A stretch of 64,000 bases of DNA from Palsa-504 sp963744575 (GTDB taxonomy: Bacteria; Actinomycetota; Actinomycetes; Streptosporangiales; Streptosporangiaceae). Positions 8,676 through 18,604 of the stretch are shown piece by piece; position 1 is the first letter of the stretch; the number at the start of each line of letters is the position of its first letter. Location of the stretch: positions 248,001 through 312,000 of the forward strand of contig CAVUUF010000001.1 of the NCBI GenBank assembly GCA_963744575.1, read 5' to 3'. The notes below the pieces were generated by a model. That model was not told where the DNA came from. It ran no database searches and saw nothing but the letters and a program-made list of their open reading frames with translations. Made by a program: the position numbers and the translations under genes.

Positions 8676-11512
8676 CCGGCGCGACGACCACGCCCTGCCC
8701 GTGCGCACAGGCCCAGGACCCGCAGATCGTCAGCAACCCGCCTGGCCTCGCGCAGGTTTCCTACCGGGTGGACGACTTCACCGGCTTCCGCAGGGCCTTG
8801 CTCCGCAGCCTGCCCGGCGAGCAGTCCATCGGCGCGTGGCGGCCGACGCAAGGCGACCTCGGCCTGCAGGTGTTCGAGTGGTGGGCCTACCTCGCCGACG
8901 TGCTCACCTTCTACAACGAGCGGATCGCCAACGAGAGTTATCTGCGTACCGCCCAGAGGCCAGCAAGCCTCGCCAACCTGGTGGCGCTGCTGGGCTACCA
9001 GCCGGCTCCGGCGATCGCGACCACCGGGTACGTGGCCGCGATGCGCAAGCCGGGGAGCACCGCCGAGCCGCTTGTCATCCCGGCCGGGATGCGCCTGTCG
9101 AGCGTGGCGACTCCGGGAGTGGCGTCGCAGACCTTCGAGGTCGACGCGGCGGCCAGCTTCACCGGGCCGTCGAGCGTGACCGGCACGCTTCCGCCCGACA
9201 CGACCCTCCAGCTCACGAACGGCGCGCCGAGCGGCGTCCTGCTGGCCGGCCGGGTGAGCGGAGTCAAGGTGGGCGGCCAGCTCGTGCTGGTCGGGCAAGA
9301 TTTCGCCGGGACGGACGACAACTGGTCAGTGGTCACCGTGACCGCCCTCACGCCGACGCCCGACCCGGGCACCGGTGCCATCAACACGCAGGTCGCATTC
9401 TCCTCCAGCGGGTGGGGGCCGACGTCCGTGCCGCCGGCGCCGACGGGTCCCCCGTCTCCCCCTCCGATTCCCATACCCTTTCCCGGCCCGATTCGCCTGC
9501 CCTTTCCCGGCCCGATTCGCCTGCCCTTTCCCCGCCCGACTCCCATCCTCTTTCCCAGCCCGATTCTCAGCACCATTCCCGGCCCGATTCGCACTGCCTC
9601 TTCCGGCCCGGTTCTCAGCACCTTTTCTCGCCCGGCTGCTGCCCAGCTCTCCCACCCAACAGCCGCCGCCTTTACTCGCCCTGCCGTCCCCATTCGTCTG
9701 CCGGTTCCCTTCCCGTTCCCCGTCCCGGCTCCGGTCCCGGCCCCCGCGCCCGCGTCGTCCCCTCCGCGCAGCAGTGACTCGACGCGCTACCGGCTACTGC
9801 GCCCGACCGCCGCCGCCGCGCTCTTCAACGCGGCCGCGCTGAACGCACCGGCCGACCAGCAGGCGGTCGTCGCAGCCGCCGGCTCGGCTCCGCTCACGGT
9901 GCACCTGTCGGCGGCAGTCCGGGCGATCTCACCCGGCGACATAGTCCTCTTCGACGACTTCGACGACGGCGCCGGGTCGCCGCTGGCCCTCGCCGTGGTG
10001 ACAGGGACGTCCGATCGGCTGTACACGGCCCCCTATCCCACCCCGGCCGGCGTATCCGCCCCGAACCCGCCGAACATCGTCATCACGCACACCGCGGTCG
10101 GTCTTGCGACCGCAGACGACACGGTGTTGCTGGACGTGAGGGATCCAAGCCGGGTCACCGTCCGGTACGGATTCAAGGACGTGGGCACGATCATCGGGGT
10201 CCCGGCGACGAGCCTGCCGAGCCTCCCGGCGATCGTCGACGTACCCAAGGCCTACACACCGCCGCCGGGTGGCACGACCGCCCTGCTCCAGGACGCTAAC
10301 GGCACCGGCATCCTCGTCACCGTCAGCGCTGCGGCATCAGGCCCGGCCACCCCGGCCGCGGCAGGCACCCCGCCGTCGACGATCCAGGTCACCCTCACCG
10401 GGGCGGGCACGCCGCCGTCGGCGATCCCGGCCGCGGCGCCGCTGGCGGCGCCGCTCGAATTGCTGCTCGACATGCTGGCGGTGTCGCGAGGCACGACCGT
10501 GACCGGCGAGGTGCTCGGCAGCGGGAACGCTGCGCTCGCCAGCCAGTCGTTCACGCTCTCGAAGTCGCCGCTCACCTACCTCGCCAGCGGCAACGACGCG
10601 GTGAGCACGCTTGCGGTGTACGTCGACGAGGTTGAGTGGCATGAGGTCCCGAGCTTTTACGGCCAGGCCGCGGACGCCCGGGTGTTCGTGGTGTCGCGAT
10701 CACCGGACCAGACCGTCACGACCGTGACGTTCGGGGACGGCATCAACGGCGCCCGGCTCACGTCAGGGACCGGCAACGTCACCGCCAGCTACCGCTACGG
10801 AGCGGGGGCGGCCAGCCCGCCGGCGGGACGCCTGACGACGATCAGTCAGCCGCAGCCTGGCCTGGTGTCGATCCTCAACCCGGTGGCCGTATCCGGCGGG
10901 GCGGACGCGCAGCCGATCGAGGGCGTCCGCGCCAACGCCCCGGCCAGCGTGTTCACCTTCGGCCGGGCGATCTCGGCGATCGACTACCAGGTCGTCGCCT
11001 CGCAGGCCCCGGGAGTGAACCGCGCCGCCGCCTCCTGGACCTTCGACAGCACGGCGCAGCGCACTCTGGTGACCGTCTACGTAGGCGACGACCAGGCGGC
11101 CGTCGCCGCGGCGAGCGCCGCGCTCGCGGGCGCCGAGGACCCGAACCGCCCGGTCTGGGTGGTCGCCGCGAACCCGATCGAACTCAGCCTGTCCTGCACG
11201 CTGGTCGTGGCCGCCGACCGGCAGGTCCCGGCCGTGGTAGCCGCGGCCACCGCGGCGATCTCCGACCCGGCTGGGGGCCTGTTCAGCCCCGGCCGCATGC
11301 GCATCGGGCAACGGCTGTACCGCAGCGCCGTCGCCGCCGCGCTCACGGTGCCCGGCGTCGTCGCCGTCCATAACCTGACAGTCACCTGGCCGGTCGGCGG
11401 CCAGCCTGACGTCGTGCTACTCCTCGAGGACGCCTTCGACCCAGGCGAAGGATCGTTCCTCGAGCTTGCGCCGGGCAACGTCACGATCGTGGGAGTGAAC
11501 GCTGGTGCCTGA
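8672..11512 (+). CDS. Second baseplate J-like protein (Pvc12-like) with an internal proline-repeat insert
   Basis: A 946-residue protein. It opens with a hydrophobic core including FRRALLRSLPGEQSIGAWRP, then QVFEWWAYLADVLTFYNERIANESYLRTAQRP, the J-like counterpart of the motif in the upstream gene. The C-terminal third has TFGDGINGARLTSGTGNVTASYRYG and VRANAPASVFTFGRAISAIDYQV, the baseplate J core. About residues 250-370 are a low-complexity Pro/Phe/Ile/Ser-rich segment built on 24-bp DNA repeats, probably a flexible loop outside the fold. It overlaps the upstream gene by 4 bp and the downstream GTG start by 8 bp. Confidence 0.88.
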   Translation: MTGATTTPCPCAQAQDPQIVSNPPGLAQVSYRVDDFTGFRRALLRSLPGEQSIGAWRPTQGDLGLQVFEWWAYLADVLTFYNERIANESYLRTAQRPASLANLVALLGYQPAPAIATTGYVAAMRKPGSTAEPLVIPAGMRLSSVATPGVASQTFEVDAAASFTGPSSVTGTLPPDTTLQLTNGAPSGVLLAGRVSGVKVGGQLVLVGQDFAGTDDNWSVVTVTALTPTPDPGTGAINTQVAFSSSGWGPTSVPPAPTGPPSPPPIPIPFPGPIRLPFPGPIRLPFPRPTPILFPSPILSTIPGPIRTASSGPVLSTFSRPAAAQLSHPTAAAFTRPAVPIRLPVPFPFPVPAPVPAPAPASSPPRSSDSTRYRLLRPTAAAALFNAAALNAPADQQAVVAAAGSAPLTVHLSAAVRAISPGDIVLFDDFDDGAGSPLALAVVTGTSDRLYTAPYPTPAGVSAPNPPNIVITHTAVGLATADDTVLLDVRDPSRVTVRYGFKDVGTIIGVPATSLPSLPAIVDVPKAYTPPPGGTTALLQDANGTGILVTVSAAASGPATPAAAGTPPSTIQVTLTGAGTPPSAIPAAAPLAAPLELLLDMLAVSRGTTVTGEVLGSGNAALASQSFTLSKSPLTYLASGNDAVSTLAVYVDEVEWHEVPSFYGQAADARVFVVSRSPDQTVTTVTFGDGINGARLTSGTGNVTASYRYGAGAASPPAGRLTTISQPQPGLVSILNPVAVSGGADAQPIEGVRANAPASVFTFGRAISAIDYQVVASQAPGVNRAAASWTFDSTAQRTLVTVYVGDDQAAVAAASAALAGAEDPNRPVWVVAANPIELSLSCTLVVAADRQVPAVVAAATAAISDPAGGLFSPGRMRIGQRLYRSAVAAALTVPGVVAVHNLTVTWPVGGQPDVVLLLEDAFDPGEGSFLELAPGNVTIVGVNAGA
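9476..9690 (+). repeat. 24-bp tandem repeat inside the second J-like gene
   Basis: Two exact 24-bp units (9476-9499 and 9500-9523) are followed by about six progressively degenerate copies. The unit encodes roughly P-F-P-G-P-I-R-L. As 24 is a multiple of three, copy-number change keeps the reading frame. The codon choice is more T/A-rich than in flanking sequence. Confidence 0.85.
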
Positions 11513-14024
11513 CATCGACGACGGCTACGACAGCTACTACGCGCAGCGGCTGTGGCAGCTGCTGCCGGCCGTCTACCGCTCGGCCGACACCGACAGCTTC
11601 GACGCACCCGGACCACTGCGCGAGCTGCTCGACCGGATCGGCGCGCAGGTGGCCGTAGTGCGGCGCAGCATCGACCGGCTGTGGGCGGATCAGTCGATCG
11701 AGACCTGCGACGACTGGGCCATCCCGTACATTGGCGACCTCCTGGGTACGAATCTCGTGCACAACCTCGACGCGCGCGCCCAGCGCCTCGACGTGGCCAA
11801 GACGATCCACTACCGGCGCCGCAAGGGCACCCTTGAGATCCTCGAGGAACTGGCGCTCGACGTCACGGGCTGGACCGCGCACGTCGTCGAGGGCTTCCGG
11901 CGCCTCGCCCGGACCCGCCATGGGCTCGACCCGGCCATCGGGTCAGCCGCGTTCCCGCAAGCGAGCCCGGCCGACGTTGCCAGCCTGCTGCAGGCCGAGG
12001 GCCTGACGGGGCTGCTGACCGGCAGCCCGGCCGGCGGACTGGCCGACCTGCGGTCCCGTCATGGCGCCACGCTCGCGAACACGGCCTTCGACGAGAGCTT
12101 CCACACGGCGGACTTCCGGGTCGGCCGCGGCGTCGCTGGCCATTTCGGGATCCCCAAGCTGCTCGTGTTCCTGTGGCGGCTGACCAGCTTTCCCGTGGTG
12201 CAAGGGACACCCGTTGCGGTGGCCGGGTGCGCCGCCCAGTACGTGTTCGACCCCACCGGGCGCGAGATCCCGCTCTTCCTCCCCCCGCCGACGCCGGCCG
12301 ATGACTTCTCCGCGTCCTGGAGCCCGGCCCGCGAATGGCAGATCCCCGGACCGCTGACGAGTTCCCTGGAGACGGCGATCACCGACCCCGGCAAGTCCGC
12401 GCCGCCGGTCCGGCCACCCTATCCCGACACCGCCGTCCCTGCCCGCTACGGGCTCGGGGGAGGCTGGCAGCTCGCCGCGATATGGCCCGAGCTCGGAAGG
12501 TTCGCGGCCACCGCCCCGCCGGGTTCGCCTCCCGAGCCGCTCACGGTCAACTACCAGTACGGGTTCTCGTCGCGGATCGGCGCCGGCCCGTACGACCGGC
12601 CTCTGCTGGGCAACCCCCCGGCCGTCGCCGGCACCGAGATCACGGTGACCGGCGGGACCGGGCTGGACACGGCCCTCACCGGGATGGGGACGACGGGCAC
12701 CGTCACCATCGGCGACCCGCATGCTCTCATACCCGAATCCCTCACCTACACCAAGCTCGCCGCGGTTGGCTCGAGCGCGGAGCCGATCGTCTCGGTGCTG
12801 GTACGCGCGGCCCCGGGCATGCGCCCGGTCCTGCGGCCGCCGGCCGGGGCAGCGCCGTGGGTGTTCACCGGGGGCGGCGAAGCCCAGCTCGTCCTCGACG
12901 GCCTGACCCTGTCCGGCTGCGACATCGTGCTCCGCGGGTCGTTCAACACGGTCCGGATCACCGCGTGCACGGTCGACCCGGGCACGGCGGCGGAGGGATC
13001 GCCGCCGATCGCGACAGCAGTCGATGGCACCCCCCTGACCCCGAGCCGGATCTTCATCGAGTCGGACCCCACCGCCAAGGCCGGCCAGGCGGGGGCGATC
13101 CGCCAGTTGCTCGTGGACCACTGCATCCTCGGCCCGATCCGGACGCGTTTCGGCGGCTCGGTCGAGACGCTGACGGTCACCGACAGCATCGTCCAGGGTC
13201 TTCCCGCCACGACCGGGCCTTCGTACACCCCGGCGGACGTCTTCGACCCTCCGCTGCTGGTCCGTGGCCTGCTGGCGGACAGCCCGGTCCCGGCCGCGCT
13301 CCGCGCGGTGATGCCGTCTTCCGCGCTGGCCGTCCTGCTGGCGTATGCGGCCGGGCCGTCGTCGAGCCAGCGCTCAGGTCTCCCACCGGAGGTACTTCAG
13401 GCCCTTAACACGCTCGTCGACGGGCCGTCGCTCTACGACCCTGCCCTGTTCACGATGGCCGACCTGAGCGCCGACGTACTGGAGCTCGCGGCCGGTGCCG
13501 CCCTGGCCGGGCCGGCCGCGCGTGCCGCGCTGAACCGCGGCCTCATCGACGAGTCGTTCCCGGTGGCAGTAGGCGTGGCTGGCCTGGCGGTAGCGGACGC
13601 GGCCGTGCAGCTCACCCGGGTTACCGTACTCGGGCGCATCGCCGCGCACCGGCTGTTCGCCAGCGACTCCATCCTGCGCGATTTCGCGGCCGTGGACGAC
13701 ATACAGGAGGGCTGCGTGCGCTTCAGCGCCTACGCCCGCGGCAGCGCGATCCCGCGCCGGTACGAGTCGGCGGCGATCCTCCCGGGAGCGCCGATCTTCA
13801 CCAGCGACTCGTACGGAGACCCTGGCTACGCACAGCTCCTCGACACCGCGGATGCCGCGATCGCCGGCGCGGCGGGCACGTCGATCTCCACCGGCGCCGA
13901 GAACAACTCCGAGATGGGCGCGTTTTCCGCAGACCTGAACCCGGTCAAGGAACAGGGCCTGCTCATCAAGTACGCAGAGTACATGCCGCTTGGGCTTACG
14001 CCGGTGATCGTGCATGTCACGTGA
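11505..14024 (+). CDS. Tail protein I-like baseplate protein with beta-helix extension
   Basis: An 839-residue protein starting at GTG 11505. The first 150 residues match the tail protein I family: QRLWQLLPAVYRSADTDSF, LRELLDRIGAQVAVVRRSIDRLW, IPYIGDLLGTNLVHNLD and HYRRRKGTLEILEELALDVTGW. Tail protein I normally ends near 200-250 residues. Here about 600 more residues follow, including a solenoid-like stretch around residues 455-565 (LDGLTLSGCDIVLRGSFNTV..., DHCILGPIRTRFGG, VTDSIVQGL) that looks like a right-handed parallel beta-helix. I infer that the extension is a fibre-attachment or receptor-facing element. It is followed by the DUF6519 fibre gene after 36 bp. Confidence 0.82.
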   Translation: MPDIDDGYDSYYAQRLWQLLPAVYRSADTDSFDAPGPLRELLDRIGAQVAVVRRSIDRLWADQSIETCDDWAIPYIGDLLGTNLVHNLDARAQRLDVAKTIHYRRRKGTLEILEELALDVTGWTAHVVEGFRRLARTRHGLDPAIGSAAFPQASPADVASLLQAEGLTGLLTGSPAGGLADLRSRHGATLANTAFDESFHTADFRVGRGVAGHFGIPKLLVFLWRLTSFPVVQGTPVAVAGCAAQYVFDPTGREIPLFLPPPTPADDFSASWSPAREWQIPGPLTSSLETAITDPGKSAPPVRPPYPDTAVPARYGLGGGWQLAAIWPELGRFAATAPPGSPPEPLTVNYQYGFSSRIGAGPYDRPLLGNPPAVAGTEITVTGGTGLDTALTGMGTTGTVTIGDPHALIPESLTYTKLAAVGSSAEPIVSVLVRAAPGMRPVLRPPAGAAPWVFTGGGEAQLVLDGLTLSGCDIVLRGSFNTVRITACTVDPGTAAEGSPPIATAVDGTPLTPSRIFIESDPTAKAGQAGAIRQLLVDHCILGPIRTRFGGSVETLTVTDSIVQGLPATTGPSYTPADVFDPPLLVRGLLADSPVPAALRAVMPSSALAVLLAYAAGPSSSQRSGLPPEVLQALNTLVDGPSLYDPALFTMADLSADVLELAAGAALAGPAARAALNRGLIDESFPVAVGVAGLAVADAAVQLTRVTVLGRIAAHRLFASDSILRDFAAVDDIQEGCVRFSAYARGSAIPRRYESAAILPGAPIFTSDSYGDPGYAQLLDTADAAIAGAAGTSISTGAENNSEMGAFSADLNPVKEQGLLIKYAEYMPLGLTPVIVHVT

Positions 14025-14060
14025 GGTTCGTCCTGGTGAGGGCGGGGGAGGGAGACGTCG

Positions 14061-17000
14061 ATGGCCGGCGACCGTGCACGAGTAAGCTACGACCGGAGCC
14101 GCAAGTGGCGCGGGCTGGTGGCCCAGCAGGGCCGGGTGACCGTGGAGGCGGACTGGAACGAGGCCGCGAGCATCGATCAGGAGCACGACCGGCAAGTGGC
14201 GCTCGACGTGGTGGGGCCCGCCGGGACGCCCGATGGCGGTTACGCGGTGACCCCCGCCCCGCTCACGGGTTCGCCGCCGACGGCAATACCAGGTGACTTC
14301 ACCGTGGGCCAGGGCACGCTCTACGTCGGCGGTCAGCGGCTCGACCTCGAGGAGCCCGTCACTTACAGCGCGCAGGGCGAGTGGCTCGACCATTCGACCG
14401 ATCCGCTGTGGGTGGCCCCGGCGGCACCGACCCCGACCGCGACCAGCTATGAGCTCGTTTACCTCCTTGCCTCCGAGCAAGAGGTGTCGGCCGTCGAGGA
14501 CCCGGCCCTCGCTGACGTCGCCCTCGGCGGGCCGGACACCATGCAGCGCCAGCGCATCCTCCAGCATCTCGTGCGGCAGGCTAGCCCGTCGGGCACCTGC
14601 GACGGCTCGTGGAGCGCGTTCCAGAGCTCCCTGGCCGGCCGCGGCTTGCGGTTCGACGCGGCGTCCATGATGGTCAAGTCCACCACGGCACTGCAGGTGT
14701 CGTTCTCCGACATCCCGGTCGCGCCGAGCCTGTGCCAGCCGGCGGCGACCGGCGGCTACCTGGGCGCAGAGAACCAGATGATCCGGGTAATGGTCACTGG
14801 CGCGGACACCTCCGGCGGGCCGATCATCGTCTGGGGATTCGACGACGCCTCGTTCCTCTACCGGATCACGGCGGCGGCGTACGATCCGGGCTCGGGGACC
14901 ACCACGCTCACCCTCGCCACCTCGCCCCCGGACAGCTTCCACTTCCCCGTGGCCGGCCAGGCGGTGGAGGTGCTGCGCGACGCGGCCCAGCTCACCGCGA
15001 CCGACTACATCGCCTCACCGGCCGGGGTCGTCTCGACGCTGACCGCCGACTACGACGGCGCCCAGAAGAAGGTCACGATAGCGGGCCAGCTGCTGGGCGA
15101 CTACCTTTCCGCTACCCAGACACCCCAGCTGTACCTGCGCGTGTGGCAGGCGATGGCGGCCGCGCCGGCCGGCGTCGCGACCGAGCTGGCCGGCACCGGC
15201 GTCGCCGTCACGCTCACCTCGGGTACCGGCATCTTCCGCTCCGGTGACTTCTGGCGCTTCGCGTTGCGGCCGATTCAGCCCGCGCTCGTCTACCCCGCCC
15301 GCATTCTCGCAACGCCGCAGCCGCCCGATGGCCCGCGCACGTGGGCCTGCCCGCTCGCCGTGCTGGCCTGGGAGGGCGGAAGCCCGACGGCCTCGAGCTG
15401 CATCCGGCCGTTCTCCGGCCTGGTTGAGCTGACGGCGAGTGCGGGCGGATGCTGCACGGTGAACGTCGGACCTTCAGATGTCGACGACGGGGCCACGCTG
15501 CCCACGCTCCTGCAGAGCTATGCCGACGCCAGCCCGAGCGTGGGACCGATCACCGTCTGCCTGCAGCCGGGCGTGTACACCCTCCAGGCGCCGCTCGTGC
15601 TCGGGCCGGAGCTCGACGGCATCACCCTGCAGGCCTGCAGGAAGGGGGTCGTCTTGCAGGCTCCGAGCCAGCCCGGCAGCCAGTTCGCCGGCGGCCTGAT
15701 CGTGACGCAGGGCGCGAGCGCGGTCACGATCCGGGGCCTCGAGATGATCGCGCCGCTTGTCGCGGCCCCGCCCGGCTCGTTTTCGACGCTGCCGACCGCG
15801 AACCAGGCCCTGATGCATGCCTTCTCCACCGGGCTTCAGCTCGCGATCGGCATCTCCGTGGACGACGCCACCGGCCTCACCATCGAGGACTGCACCTTCG
15901 ACTTCCCCGATCCGGGCCAGGCGAACGTCTTCGGCGCGGGGATCTTCGCGACGGGGGCGATGGACGGCGCCGAGATCACGCGATGCACCTTCCAGGCCGC
16001 CAACCCGCCCGCGACGGTCCCGTTCAATGAACTCGCGGTGACCCAGGTGACGGGCAGCCAGGTTGGGGCTTCGCCGCCCTACCAGCTGACCTTCGGTTTC
16101 CTGCAAGTGCCTCGCCCCTCCGGCGCCACCCAGCCATCGGCCCCGCAGCTCTTGCATGATGCGACCATCCAGCGGAGCCTGTTCCAGGGCGTGACGGTAC
16201 CCGCGCTGGCCATGACCCAGCTCGGCACGCTACGCATCGACAGCAACACCGTCCGCAATTGCTACGGCGGCTTCTGGCTGGTCTCACTGGCCAACGCGGC
16301 ACAGACCCTCATCTTCGACCAGTTCAACGTCGGCGATCCTCAGCTCTACCAGGAGTTCGCCACCGTGGGGATCGCCACGCTGCGGGATGGGATCTTCGTG
16401 ATCGCGGACCAGATTGGCCACCTGCTGCTGACGACCTCTGCGGGCGCGGTCTCGACGCCGAGCGGGTCGGCCATGCCCAGCAGCGCACACTTGGCGGTCG
16501 CGCGCGCCGCCCTGGCGCGGCTGGGCATCCCGGCGGCGCCGGCCGGCCCGGTGCCGGCCGGGGCGGTCCCGGCGCCGGTGCCGCCCACCCCTGCGGCGGC
16601 CTCCGCGGCCTCGGCGTCGGCCGTGGCTGTTCCGGTCGCGGACACCGGCACCAGCGTGTCCCTGCGACTCGACGTGTGCGACTGCCAGGTCGACGCGATC
16701 ATCGCCGATTCCTATTCCGGCGCCGGCCTCCTCGTCGTGGACCTCGCCGCCGGCGAATCGTCGGCTGTCCTGCACGGCAACCGGATCCGGAGCCGTTTCC
16801 CGATGGGTGAGACCGTCCTCGTCAGCGGGCTCAGCGAGGCCGCCGTCACCGGGAACGTCGTGGGGAATGAGATCGCGCCGCAGATATCGTGGCTCACCAG
16901 CCACAGCATGGTGCTGAACCCGGCTGCCGGGCAGACGCCGCTCGGCGCGGTACTCAACCCGTCCGCCGCGCCGTTCGGCGCCGCCGTGGCCGTTACGGGC

Positions 17001-17906
17001 AATGTCTTCATCGACCCTACGCTGCTCCCCGCTCGCCCGGCCACGGTCCCGTCGCCGCTCGGCGACTGGAGATACCTCAACACCGAGATCGACTACGGCC
17101 TGGCTCCCCCGCCGGCGGTATCGGGCCTCAGCCTCGGCGGCGGGCCGGCGTCGGGCGGCACGCAGGTAACGGTAGCCGGGAGCGGATTCACCGGGGTCAC
17201 AGCGGTCACGTTCGGCGCGACCGCCGCGCTCAGCTTCACCCCGGGGACCGATAGCCAGCTCACGGCGACCAGCCCGGCGGGAACCGGCACGGTGGATGTG
17301 ACGGTCACCACGCCCGCAGGCACCTCGGGCGCCAACCCCGCCGACCGGTTCACTTACCTGCAGGTGACCGGCGTCAGCCCGGCCACTGGACTGGCCGCCG
17401 GCGGGTACACCGTGGCGGTGAGCGGCAGCGGCTTCATCAGCGGCGCCACCACGGTCCACTTCGGGCCCACCAACCTCGCCACCAACCTCGGTACCGGGGT
17501 GATCGTCTCGCCGGACGGCACCCAGCTCACCGTGACCGTCCCGGCCGGCAGCGGGACGGTGGACGTGACGGTCACCACGCGGTTCGGCACCTCGCCGACG
17601 ACTCCCGCCGACCAGTTCACCTACAAGGCCGCCAAGGAGGGCAAGGACAAGGAGAAAGACCGCAAGGAAGGCAAGGAGATAGTCAAGGATGGCAAGGAAG
17701 GCAAGGAGATAGTTAAGGAAGTGGAGAAGAGGCCCTTCCTGGAAAAGACCCATGAGATCGCGCAGGCCGCCCTGCAGGGCATCAGCCCGGCGGAGACCGG
17801 GAATCCGGAGAGCGGTTCCGCCACCGGACGAGCCTTCATCGCCCCGGAGGAGCGGCCCATCGTGGGAAGTGACGCGCTGCAGGGCAGCGGAGAGGGGAAT
17901 CCGTAG
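14061..17906 (+). CDS. Giant DUF6519 / beta-helix / IPT-domain tail fibre
   Basis: A 1,281-residue protein with a GGGAGGGAG ribosome-binding site just upstream of ATG 14061. Domains in order: DUF6519-type N-terminus (RVSYDRSRKWRGLVAQQGRVTVEADWNEA, residues 8-40), which anchors to the baseplate in eCIS proteins; a long region of beta-helix character (about residues 470-1000) interrupted near 815-860 by an Ala/Pro-rich linker; two IPT/TIG Ig-like domains (about 1015-1190); and a C-terminal Lys/Glu/Gly-rich tail of about 40 residues with an exact repeat. Likely the receptor-binding fibre. The K/E tail sits immediately before an ATP-grasp gene pair, see findings. Confidence 0.85.
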   Translation: MAGDRARVSYDRSRKWRGLVAQQGRVTVEADWNEAASIDQEHDRQVALDVVGPAGTPDGGYAVTPAPLTGSPPTAIPGDFTVGQGTLYVGGQRLDLEEPVTYSAQGEWLDHSTDPLWVAPAAPTPTATSYELVYLLASEQEVSAVEDPALADVALGGPDTMQRQRILQHLVRQASPSGTCDGSWSAFQSSLAGRGLRFDAASMMVKSTTALQVSFSDIPVAPSLCQPAATGGYLGAENQMIRVMVTGADTSGGPIIVWGFDDASFLYRITAAAYDPGSGTTTLTLATSPPDSFHFPVAGQAVEVLRDAAQLTATDYIASPAGVVSTLTADYDGAQKKVTIAGQLLGDYLSATQTPQLYLRVWQAMAAAPAGVATELAGTGVAVTLTSGTGIFRSGDFWRFALRPIQPALVYPARILATPQPPDGPRTWACPLAVLAWEGGSPTASSCIRPFSGLVELTASAGGCCTVNVGPSDVDDGATLPTLLQSYADASPSVGPITVCLQPGVYTLQAPLVLGPELDGITLQACRKGVVLQAPSQPGSQFAGGLIVTQGASAVTIRGLEMIAPLVAAPPGSFSTLPTANQALMHAFSTGLQLAIGISVDDATGLTIEDCTFDFPDPGQANVFGAGIFATGAMDGAEITRCTFQAANPPATVPFNELAVTQVTGSQVGASPPYQLTFGFLQVPRPSGATQPSAPQLLHDATIQRSLFQGVTVPALAMTQLGTLRIDSNTVRNCYGGFWLVSLANAAQTLIFDQFNVGDPQLYQEFATVGIATLRDGIFVIADQIGHLLLTTSAGAVSTPSGSAMPSSAHLAVARAALARLGIPAAPAGPVPAGAVPAPVPPTPAAASAASASAVAVPVADTGTSVSLRLDVCDCQVDAIIADSYSGAGLLVVDLAAGESSAVLHGNRIRSRFPMGETVLVSGLSEAAVTGNVVGNEIAPQISWLTSHSMVLNPAAGQTPLGAVLNPSAAPFGAAVAVTGNVFIDPTLLPARPATVPSPLGDWRYLNTEIDYGLAPPPAVSGLSLGGGPASGGTQVTVAGSGFTGVTAVTFGATAALSFTPGTDSQLTATSPAGTGTVDVTVTTPAGTSGANPADRFTYLQVTGVSPATGLAAGGYTVAVSGSGFISGATTVHFGPTNLATNLGTGVIVSPDGTQLTVTVPAGSGTVDVTVTTRFGTSPTTPADQFTYKAAKEGKDKEKDRKEGKEIVKDGKEGKEIVKEVEKRPFLEKTHEIAQAALQGISPAETGNPESGSATGRAFIAPEERPIVGSDALQGSGEGNP
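17662..17719 (+). repeat. 28-bp direct repeat coding the Lys/Glu-rich tail of the fibre
   Basis: Two 28-bp copies (17662-17689 and 17692-17719), differing at one base and offset by 30 bp, encode GKEGKEIVKDGKEGKEIVKE. The lysine codons are mostly AAG, with A/G-rich composition unlike the flanking gene. Confidence 0.85.
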
Positions 17907-17908
17907 CC

Positions 17909-18604
17909 GTGCTCGTTGTCTTGGCCACCCGTCACGACCAGGCCTGCGGCAGGCTGGTCGCTGACTGGGCCGGGCAGGCCAGCCTTCTCACCTGCCAGGA
18001 TCTCTCGGCCAGGGGCTGGCGGTATGGCCCGGGCGGTGGGGTGGGCGCGTCGGTTCTCGGTGGTAGGGTGGCCCGGACCCGTGACATCGAGGGCGTGCTC
18101 ACCAGGTTGCCGTACGTGGATGAGAGCCAGCTCGCGAACATCATTCCCGGCGACCGTGGCTATGTCGCCGCGGAGATGACCGCCTTCCTGGCCGCCTGGC
18201 TCTCGAGTCTGCGGTGCCCGGTGCTCAACCGCCCCACCGCGGCGTACCTGATGGGCCCGTACTGGCGCCGGGAGAAATGGGTGCTCACCGCGGCCAGGCT
18301 GGGGATTCCGGTCGTCACCGCGTACCGGTCCGTCCCCGCCGCCACGCATGATGGCTTGCCTCATCTCCTGCGCGGATCGACCACGCTGCATGTCATCGGA
18401 CGGCGTTGCGTCGGCCGCGCCGACGAATCATCGTGCCGCTGGGCGATGGCCCTCGCGGAAGCCGCTGGGGTCGGCATGCTGAGAGCCCGATTCGCTGCGA
18501 CGAAGGCCGGTCCGGCGTTTCTTGATGCCGATTACTGGGTTGATGTCGCCGATCCAGACGTATCGAATGCGATTCTCGGATACTTTGCCGGGCCGCCGCG
18601 ATGA
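17909..18604 (+). CDS. Pre-ATP-grasp-like partner protein
   Basis: A 231-residue protein starting at GTG 17909, two bases after the fibre stop. It starts with a Rossmann-like strand (MLVVLATRHDQA) and contains GGRVARTRDIEGVLTRLPYV and SLRCPVLNRPTAAYLMGPYWRREKW, resembling the N-terminal pre-ATP-grasp part of RimK/MvdD-type ligases. It has no ATP-binding residues of its own. It overlaps the ATP-grasp gene by 4 bp, so the two probably form one split enzyme. I do not recognise a named family; the link is by fold pattern and neighbour. Confidence 0.65.
   Translation: MLVVLATRHDQACGRLVADWAGQASLLTCQDLSARGWRYGPGGGVGASVLGGRVARTRDIEGVLTRLPYVDESQLANIIPGDRGYVAAEMTAFLAAWLSSLRCPVLNRPTAAYLMGPYWRREKWVLTAARLGIPVVTAYRSVPAATHDGLPHLLRGSTTLHVIGRRCVGRADESSCRWAMALAEAAGVGMLRARFAATKAGPAFLDADYWVDVADPDVSNAILGYFAGPPR

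Noticed and set aside
12335..13408. Long plus-strand frame inside the tail protein I gene
   Set aside because: Arg/Pro/His-rich out-of-frame shadow, no motif.
17662..17719. CRISPR-like or regulatory repeat
   Set aside because: Only two copies, within an open frame, A/G-rich because of Lys/Glu codons.
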